In this document: positions 56,195 to 64,000 of the stretch, piece after piece
How the letters are laid out: every line of letters begins with the position of its first letter
Numbering within the stretch: position 1 is the first letter of the stretch
Assembly: GCA_020809705.1 (NCBI GenBank)
Contig: CP085833.1
Coordinates: 1,116,001 to 1,180,000 of the forward strand
Direction: 5' to 3'
DNA length: 64,000 bases
Origin: Calonectria ilicicola
Lineage: Eukaryota; Ascomycota; Sordariomycetes; Hypocreales; Nectriaceae
The notes under the pieces: model-generated
The model's input: only the letters and a program-made list of their open reading frames with translations
What the model was told of the DNA's origin: nothing
Databases searched by the model: none
Translations under genes and position numbers: made by a program

Positions 56195-58143
56195 TCACAA
56201 AACGTATCGAAAGTGAAGATTTTCGCGCTAGTGAGATCGGTCAGTAGGGCGTTGTAAAAGTGAGGATAGAGAACTGAGCCTACATCAGTTAGATCTGTCA
56301 GTCCGGTTTCATGTGTATACGAAGAAGGAGCATTAGATACAAGATCATCACGCTTCAAAATGTCAGCAATTGAATATTGTTGTCGGAATTAAAGTGATAT
56401 CCAAACTTACGAGTCGGTTATCCCTCCAACTGATGTAGTAAAGAGCTGCAATTATGAGAACTTGAACACCAAAGCAAATCAGCATAGAAGCAAAGCCGGA
56501 TCGATATCTCGGAGCTTCATAGTCGAAGAAAAGTTGGGGACCAATGAGGTTTCCAACACAATAGCTTGATTCTAGTCAGTCCAACGGTCATCGCCTACAA
56601 TATTTTCTCATACCTGACGAATACGGACGACGTGAAGACAGTTTTCTTTGTTCGTCCCGCAACATTCGCTTGAACGAGATTTAAGCTCTGCACAAATGTG
56701 ACGCTGAAGCCAACCAGAAGGTAGTAACCACTATGTGAAGTTAGAAGGTGAACATTACATCTGGCTACAGATTTGTATCTCAACCAACATTAATCGGGCG
56801 ACGCGTCGTTCATCAGGAAGGGCATATATCATGGCGGACCCAATAATAGCCACAAGGATGCCACCAATCATGATGATATGCCGAATTCCTTTTACTTTCA
56901 TGGTAAGATATCTAATAGAAAAATTAGCCTGAATTTAAAATGGCAATTAGCTTGAAAATTGCAGTCGTACCCAGCTGTCCACAATCCCATGATCTGCGCC
57001 GCACCACTAGGCATATTGAGCAGCGTGGATTCAAATTTGGTGAAACCGAATCCATTTACAATGAGAGGCCCAAAGGCACTTACAGAGCCCTGTATGCGTG
57101 TTAATCATAAAAGTAATAGCAGTGAGTGACAGGGGAAATTTGTACATTGGGAATGCAGTTGGCCAGAATCAGCAGGTTCAGGAGCCAGAATTTAGCGTCC
57201 AAAAGGGCCTCTCTGACTTGATACCATTTAAAAGTTTTGTTGTCGATACCAGTTTCATTCTCGGCTACTCGAAGGATCGCGATAGTCTTTTCCTCTTCCG
57301 TAAGCCATTTGGCTTTGGTTGGGTTGGGGACAGCTAGCCATAAAAAGATCCCACCCCAAACAATTGTTGCAGAACCGAAGATGACAAAAGGGAATTTCCA
57401 GGCCGGGATACTAGCTTTGATAGAACCAATGCCATAGCCAATCAGTCCACCAAGGATGTTGGCAAGACCATTCATGGAGAACCAAATGCCGGTTCGAAAT
57501 GGCTGTTCATCCCTGTTTTTTTTCTTCAATGAGCATCAAACTGCCACCGATACCACGGGGAAATACCGACCTCTTGTAAAACATAGTTGTCACAAGGACA
57601 AAGCACGGACTCACTCCGGACTCCAGCGCCCCCAAAAAGAAACGAGCAGTCACTAAGCCTGGGAAATCATTTGCAGCGGTCATGCAGAGGAGCACCGTGC
57701 CCCATAAGAAAACAAATATGCCGCATGTTCTTGTTATGTTGAATTTCTGGAAAAGGATGTTGGCAGGAAACTCGCTTAGAAGGTATCCGATGTAGAAGAT
57801 GGTTGTTAACCAGGCATATTGATCACCCACAAGGTGGGCATCCTCCTTCATTCCCCACAGGGCTGCATATGAAACACATGACTTGTCAAGGAACTTCCAA
57901 ATGTCAGCAACGGTGGGTACAAACACCACGATCGTATACCATCTAACCAGGATCTCAAATGGCCCCTACCTGAATCAAGTATGTGGTGCAAAGCAAAGGC
58001 ATAAGATGGAGATCAATTTTCCGCAGAACAGTTTTGGCTTTGGAGCCATCAGGGTCAATCTCAGAAATTGATCCTGCGAGTGCTGTAACGCCAATATCCT
58101 CATCCACCCTTATGTCTTTGTCAAACCCATCTTCAGGCGTCAT
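56195..58143 (-). CDS. MFS anion:cation symporter (Dal5/allantoate-permease family)
   Basis: Nine exons: 58143-57970, 57893-57571, 57512-57146, 57089-56971, 56911-56789, 56730-56614, 56564-56411, 56352-56284, 56227-56195; all phases close, 492 residues. Characteristic blocks: DLHLMPLLCTTYLIQ then FLDKSCVSYA in helix 1, EFPANILFQKF, RFFLGALESGVSPCF, FYKRDEQPFRTGIWFS (domain loop), NVAGRTKKT followed by SYCVGNLIGPQLF, and the C-terminal ETGLTDLTDRENLHFRYVL typical of this family. Members import allantoate, ureidosuccinate, dipeptides, nicotinate or other carboxylates. The fifth intron has a GTTGGT donor. Shares its promoter with the M20 peptidase, so a dipeptide-like or amide substrate is attractive but unproven. 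Confidence 0.9.
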
Positions 58144-58581
58144 GTTGATAGATCGAATCTGTATGGCTCCAGTGCGCTATGAAGGAAAAAAAAGTCTTGA
58201 AATTAGTCCGTAGCGATTCCAATAAGCGGGACACAAGAATATTGCTTGGAGCCGTCTTATTTATGAATTGTTATACGGCATTGCACTTGACTGTTTGGGT
58301 TGCATCTATCCAGGCCTCATATTCAAATCAAGTCAACAGCATGTACGGTCGGCGGACTTATCTCGTGCCTTGAGAAAGCGCTCCGATAACTGTAGATGAG
58401 GTCGATATGCTAGTACAGGGTCCCATTTTTAATTCGGCCCGACCGAACACCGGCCCGACCGAATGCCGAACACTAAGATGCCTCAAAGTACATCAACCAG
58501 CCAAATATTTTACATAGATATATACATTAATTCCTATGTAAGACGAAATATTTTGTTCGTACTTTAGTATTTCTGTCAAAA
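58144..58581. promoter_or_regulatory. bidirectional promoter with twin CGG-N5-CCG palindromes
   Basis: 438 bp between divergent starts of the symporter and the peptidase. TTCGGCCCGACCGAA at 58433-58447 and CGGCCCGACCGAA at 58451-58463 are two CGG-CCCGA-CCG sites 16 bp apart, with a third half-site CCGAA at 58466. This is the form bound by Zn2Cys6 dimers. GATAA-type cores also occur (TTATC at 58357, GATAA near 58385). Confidence 0.75.
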
Positions 58582-60079
58582 ATGACTGTCGAAGCGCTCC
58601 AACCTGCTGATGTCATTGATCAGGTGGCCAAGGCCATCGAGCAGGCTGACGAGGACCTGCATTCATTGAATCAGGAGGTAGGTGTCAATAAAACATGGCT
58701 GAAATTAAATCTAACAGTATCTGTAGATCTTCAATAATCCCGAGACTGCTTTTCAGGAGGTCAAAGCATGTAAGCTTCTATCCGATTGGTTCGAGAGAAG
58801 AGGCTGGCAAGTTGGCCGTGAAGTGTATGGCGTCTCAACTGCATTTGAGGCACGATTCTCCATAAAAGAAGGAGGTCGCACCGTGTGCTTCAATGCCGAG
58901 TACGGTGAGTATTGGACTTCCCTCGGTCATTCGAAATCTTAGTGCTAAACGATAAGAGATGCTCTGCCTGGTGTCGGTCATGCATGCGGCCATAATTTAA
59001 TTGCGACATCCTCAATTGCTTCCGCCATTGGAGTGGAGGCTGTTATGAAAGCAAGAAACCTTCCTGGTACACTGATCTTAATGGGCACACCCGCTGAGGA
59101 GTCATCTGGTGGTAAATGGATCATGGCGAAGAACGGGGCGTGGCGCGACGTGGATGCGTGTGTCATGACGCATCCAATGCCAACATTTAGCACACCCATG
59201 TGCTGCACTAAGGCATCATGGAAATTAAAGGCTCAGTTTCGGGGCTTTACGGCGCACGCAGCGACCGCACCTTTCAACGGTAAAAATGCATGCGATGCGA
59301 TAGTCCAGGCATATACGGGAATTGCATTGCTACGACAACACACCCACAAAGGCGAAAGTATTCAGGGATGTATCCTCGAGGCAGGAAAAGCGGCCAATTT
59401 AATCCCAGACTTTTCAGAAGGCCTATTCAGTGTTCGAGCACCAACGATTCGACAGGCCGATGCGTTAAAACGGAGGGTGGAAGCGGTCTTTCAGGGAGCA
59501 GCGGATGCTACGGGGTGCACTGTGGAACTGGATTGGTAAGTCACCATCCTTTCACCTTCTCGTGGTACTCTGGCATAATGGAGCACATATTCTAATTCAT
59601 CATGGCAGGTTTGCTCTGTACGAGAATGTTGTATCGAATGAAACTCTGGCAGAGCAATACAGACAATACATGATCCAATGTCTGGGTTTGACACCAGACA
59701 AAATGCTACCAATAGAGGAGGCAAAGACTGCTCACGATCAGCCTGGAAGCTCGTAAGTACATAAAATAAAATGCGTATTACAGGTCAACCTGCTTCACGA
59801 ATCTGACCAGATCACAGGGACTTTGGAAGCTGCTCTCACATTTGCCCTGGTATCCAGGCTATGTTCGAAATTAACGCTTCTGACCTTCCACATTCTATTG
59901 GATTCCGTAAGGCATCTGAAGGTGAATATGCCTATACCGAAGCCATTCGAGCAGGGAAAGCCAATGCTTTGATTTGCTTGGATGTACTTATGAACGACAC
60001 GTTTGCAGCTAGGATGAAGGAGGAGTTTATAGAAGCTATGAAAGAGGCTGGTCGGTGGCCAGAGGGATCATGTAATTAG
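58582..60079 (+). CDS. M20 metallopeptidase, PM20D2-like (dipeptidase/amidohydrolase)
   Basis: Exons 58582-58677, 58727-58904, 58959-59535, 59609-59752, 59818-60079 give 418 residues. Zinc ligands and catalytic acids: EYDALPGVGHACGHN (first two metal sites), GTPAEESSGGKWIM (catalytic Glu pair), THPMP (His), and DFGSCSHICPG near the C-terminus in the place of the last metal-binding block. Central lid domain: KLKAQFRGFTAHAATAPFNGKNACDA. Related enzymes cleave beta-alanyl or gamma-aminobutyryl dipeptides, or acyl-amino acids. No signal peptide: cytosolic. The divergent Dal5-type importer suggests that its substrate is brought in from outside. Confidence 0.9.
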
Positions 60080-60351
60080 TCGGTATTTTGTTAGACAATC
60101 AGAGGCAATAGGAATGTAGTCGTTTAAAACATGAATAGTTGAATATTGCTATTTTCTGCCTGTAATTATTTTAGAACTTAATATATTAAGTGTTTTTTAT
60201 TTATTTTATTGACTATTTGAGAGATTTTGTTGAGTTTAGAGTGCATAGCTTAAAGAGGTTGGGCTAGTAACAAGAAAAAATCCACAGGGGCACGTGACAC
60301 ACAAAGACCTAAATCTTCAACTCTTGTATTTTGAAAGCACAACAAACCAGC

Positions 60352-61485
60352 ATGGCAAAAGACGCTTTGCGCACGCGCAACCTGCTGACGGTAATAATTA
60401 CCACCTCAGTAACACCGTCTGCCCCGTCAACCGAGCTGATATCGTCGGTCTTGGAGTCCTTCTTGACTCATTGCCCAAGCTTGTTAGGCTGCAGGGTCAT
60501 TGTGGTTTTTGATGGCTATGAGCGAGTTGAGCCCAAGGAGCGCCTAAAAAAAGGCCGAATCACACCAGAACAAGCGAAAAACTATGAAATTTACAAGCAA
60601 AATGTGAAAACTGTAATTCTCAATCAGTATCACTCAGGTGACAACAGCATTGTGACAAAAGGGAGCGCCGAAGCCGAGTTTGGAAGTCCCTATGAGGCTC
60701 AAAACGTTGTTTCCTTATCAACAGAATATAACTCGGACAAATCAGTTACGTTTATAGAGCCTGAAAGACGACTTGGGTTCGGTTTGGCTGTGCGATCAGC
60801 ATTGAGAATGACCGAAACCCCATATGTCTGGGTCCAACAGCATGATTGGGTTTTGGTCTCCGACTTTCCCATCGACCCTATGCTGAGCATTATGCAAAAT
60901 TCTGAATCAGAGCCCGAAGTACCTGTCAAATACGTGTGCCTTCCTGCAGTGCGCATGCTCTCCTATGCAAACTCTGCATTCGTCGCTGAGTTCCCCGTTT
61001 TGAAGGAAGTGACGAATTCCCTCAAGCGGGAATTTAGCCCGACCCCGGACACGAAGATCCCCCTCACGCCTTTATTTTTCTGGCATGATAAGCCGCACGT
61101 CGCCTCAACTTCGCATTACTTGGCCACAGTGTTTCCCACTCGTCTGGCAGTGCTTCGCGGGGATTTTATTGAGGACAAAGTCGGCCAGCGTGCGAGAGCA
61201 CAAATGAAAGAAGGACTGGTACGTGAATATGAATGCGCTCATGACATCTTGTTCTAGAGTCAATAGGGCAATTACTCAGAAAGGATTACTAACAAAACAT
61301 AGTGGGCCAAATGGGCAAGTTGGCTATATTATCCAGATGAAGGAAAGCAATTATGCCTTAGACACCTCAAAGGAAGGACCTGGTTAGGAAAGGAACGGGA
61401 AATCGAAAAGAGTGCTTTTTTGAAACAGAAAAACATGGCCAAAATGCAAGAAGCGATAGAAATTAGTACTGAGGGGAGAAATTAG
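60352..61485 (+). CDS. putative glycosyltransferase-like protein of an uncommon family
   Basis: Exons 60352-61218 and 61303-61485 give 349 residues; splicing replaces a short tail by WAKWASWLYYPDEGKQLC and HLKGRTWLG. GT-A-like organisation: beta strand LLTVIITTSVTPSAPS, a helix ending CRVIVVFDGYE, ERRLGFGLAVRSALRMT (as in the GT2 acceptor-loop helix), then PYVWVQQHDWVLV, where QHDW sits where GT2 enzymes have the DxD. Several Lys-rich stretches, ending in a basic coiled coil. No signal peptide or membrane segment. Family membership is inferred from layout, not from a named signature. Tandem with the M20 gene, 272 bp after its stop. Confidence 0.65.
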
Positions 61486-62111
61486 GTGATTGAGATGGAA
61501 AAGCCTTCCGAAAGTTTACCGTTAAGCCGACAATTAAATTATTCTCACTCGCAAGCGCCTTGGAAATGCACCGAGGAATCCATATTTGACTTCTCCCCTC
61601 ATGATGTCACCACTGTCAAAAGAGGGGAAATATGATATGGTTTGCGGGAAAACTAGAATCAATTGCCACGGAAGCTTTCTGAAAAGAGTAGGAGCATGGA
61701 TCGCTGCAAGCCAACCCCGCCTCGTATTGGCGCTGATCGGCGGGGATTCTTCCGTAGGGCCCGGGAATCACATTAACTACCGAAGACCCCGGGTTTGTTG
61801 CCTTTTTTAATCATTCTAGCGAGTGGAATATTAGGCTAAGTAGATATCTGCACAATATTTAATTTCCATATAGCTTAATGTGACCGAAGGGCATATACCG
61901 CCACAAATCACATGTTTTCTGAGCTGCAACAATCTCCCGACGGATATTTAAACTGCGCGGGGCGATTAATGAGAAGAAGCGAGCCAAGAAAAGAATTTTG
62001 CGGGATCCAATAATTAAGTTATAAAAGGGTGGTAATTTGGTTGCTAATTGACTATGAGTGTGAGTATTTTGTTAATGTAGCCGCCTACTTTTGGCGTTAT
62101 TGCTATACACA
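61486..62111. other. intergenic
   Basis: 626 bp with no supported gene; it contains the promoter of the GH95 gene and scattered AT-rich runs. Confidence 0.55.
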
Positions 62112-64000
62112 ATGCACCTCAAGTCGATAATTGCGCTTGGGCTTGTTCCCTATGCTGCCGTCCTGGGAGACTACGTAGCAAATCGCCATCTCTGGTACAA
62201 ACAACCAGCCGAGAGTTTCATTCAAGCTCTAGCAATCGGGAATGGCAGACTTGGTGGCATGGTTCTTGGCTCAGCAACAGAGAGAATAATTCTAAACGAG
62301 CATTCAGTCTGGAGTGGCAACTTCCAAGATAGAATCAACAGTGGCTCTCTTACTGGATTCCCGGAAGCTCGCGAGTTGTTAAAGGATGGCGAAATATCCG
62401 CTGCTGGGGCCCTGGTCCTGAGAAACATGTCGGCAATACCAAACGTGAGCCGTGCCTACGGTGTTACTAATGACCTGTACCTGGAATTCGGACATACTGA
62501 AGATAATTGGGAGAATTATGAACGATGGTTGGACACTCTTCAGGGTCACACTGGACTTACCTACGAGTATGATGGCATAAAGTATAGGTGTGTCTCACCC
62601 GTGTTAGGCTCATTTTTGTAACAATCTCTAATATTCACACCTGTAGTCGCGAGGTTGTTGCAAGCCATTCTTATGGAGTCATTGCCTTACGTCTCAAAGC
62701 CAACAAGGCAAAAAGCTTAAACGTCACTGCTGGACTGTATCGTGACAGAGGAATTCTCGATCAAAAGGCGGATTTGGACTCCCGCACTATTACCGTCGAT
62801 GTTGGCGGCTCAGATGCTACATCCATCGCATTTTCATCTGGTTTGAGAATAGTAGTAAGCGACGGTATGGTGAACTTCGAATCGAGATATGGAATTTGGC
62901 TAACAGAAGAATGTTACAGGAAAGCTCAAATCGAATGGAACAGCTTTTGATGTCGTCGGTGCGACAACTGTTGACCTATTCTACGATACAGAAACTGAAT
63001 TCCGATGGGATAGCAAAGATAAATACAAGGCAGAAGTGGCCCGAAAACTGGATGCGGCTGAAAAAGCTGGATTCGAAACCATCAAGTCAAAGGCTGTGAA
63101 GGACCATGAAAAACTTATTGGTCGCGTGACTCTTGAACTTGGAGATGGAGGTGATTCTTCTATTCCCACAGACAAGCGTCTTGAAGCCTATAGGAGTAGT
63201 CCTAGTTCCGATCACAGTCTCATTGCGTTGATGTTTCAGTTTGGGCGGCACTTGCTGGTTTCATCTTCCCGAGAGACTGATAATGAGGGATTTGGATTGC
63301 CAGCTAACTTGCAAGGTATTTGGAACGAGAACTATAGCCCTCCTTGGTAAGTGTTAATCTCAGATACAATGTCAACTATGCATGTCTAACTCATCTTTAG
63401 GGGAGGAAAGTACACTGCAAACATTAATCTAGAGATGAACTACTGGCTCGCTGAAACGACTAATCTGGCAGAGACCTTGAGTCCCCTTTGGGACCTCTTG
63501 AACCGTGGTAGCAAGCGGGGCAAAGAGGTCGCAAAGCGCATGTACGGATGCGATGGCTCCGTGTCTCATCACAACTTTGACCTTTGGGGAGATTCAGCAC
63601 CTCATGACAACGGCACCAAATGGACAATGTGGCCAATGAGCCAACTTTGGCTCTCTACGCACATGATGGAACATTATCACTTCACGGGAGACAAGGACTT
63701 TCTTGCAAACAAGGCCTGGGACCTGTTTCATAATGCAGCAACGTTTCTCGACTGCTATCTTTTTGAATTTGAGGGATACACGTCTACTGGGCCTTCTTCT
63801 TCCCCAGAAAATGCTTTCCGGGTTCCGAAAAACTATACCAATTATAACGCAGAAGAGGGAATCGACATTTCGCCAACTATGGACATGTCTCTCATCCGCC
63901 AATTCTACAAAAACCTCCTGGAAATAGCTTCCACTATTGGCGTTGCTACTGATGGAGACGAGGTCCTGTCCAACGTTAAGAAGTGGCGTGATAACCTCCG
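62112..64000 (+). CDS. GH95 alpha-L-fucosidase (secreted), 3' end off the window
   Basis: Glycoside hydrolase family 95 enzyme, which cleaves alpha-1,2-linked L-fucose (or L-galactose) from xyloglucan and glycans. Exons so far 62112-62587, 62647-62864, 62920-63346, 63401 to the edge; phases agree. Signal peptide (IIALGLVPYAAVLG), then WYKQPAESFIQALAIGNGRLGGMVLG and ILNEHSVWSG typical of the N-terminal beta domain. Inside the (alpha/alpha)6 barrel: GFGLPANLQGIWNENYSPPW, TANINLEMNYW containing the Asn-x-Asn pair that positions the water, HHNFDLWGD and GPSSSPENAF with the proposed acid Glu. The C-terminal Asp and the rest lie beyond base 64000. Confidence 0.9.

Overview
This window is nuclear DNA of a filamentous ascomycete, most likely a member of the Sordariomycetes and possibly Hypocreales. 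That placement is inference. It rests on protein-coding genes cut by many 45-90 nt introns with CTAAC/CTGAC-type branch sites, on HET and NACHT-ankyrin genes, on Zn2Cys6 regulators and a fungal rhodopsin-like receptor, and on long gene-poor spacers. Most gene models below were built by hand: exons were joined so that the reading frame closes exactly and the join restores a recognisable family motif. I can support 23 protein genes, two of them cut by the window edges. I found no rRNA, no convincing tRNA, no CRISPR and no intact transposon.

Left part (1-10.1 kb): an SDR-family dehydrogenase running off the left edge, a fatty-aldehyde dehydrogenase with a C-terminal membrane anchor and a GC-AG intron, an unrecognised small spliced gene, a 3.7 kb spacer and a GH18 chitinase-like gene. 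Middle-left (11.7-23.3 kb) is the most housekeeping-like, densest stretch: a nucleoside deoxyribosyltransferase-like protein, an RGG-rich RNA-binding-type protein, the U1 snRNP protein LUC7 divergent from the GPI transamidase subunit GPI16, a PhiA-like secreted wall protein, a secreted CE16/GDSL acetylesterase and an amino-acid permease.

Middle (23.3-38.8 kb) is accessory. A gene-poor stretch with a 41-bp minisatellite leads into a 1,312-residue fungal NLR (SesB-like alpha/beta hydrolase, NACHT, ankyrin repeats) spread over six exons. It is followed by a FAD-dependent amine/amino-acid oxidase, a HET-domain protein, a cysteine-containing small secreted protein, a possible SnoaL-like protein and a cupin. 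An NLR and a HET gene within 3 kb of each other suggest a non-self-recognition neighbourhood.

Right part (40-64 kb): a Zn2Cys6 regulator, an NAD-dependent aldehyde dehydrogenase, a rhodopsin-like seven-helix receptor, a 2.9 kb spacer ending in a cluster of GATA sites, and then a run that looks like a nitrogen-compound uptake and catabolism module. The run holds a second Zn2Cys6 regulator, a DHA1-type MFS transporter with a 12-nt microexon, a Dal5-type anion:cation symporter, and an M20 (PM20D2-like) peptidase sharing a bidirectional promoter with the symporter. That promoter carries two perfect CGG-N5-CCG palindromes 16 bp apart. A putative glycosyltransferase of an uncommon family and a GH95 alpha-L-fucosidase (cut by the right edge) follow.
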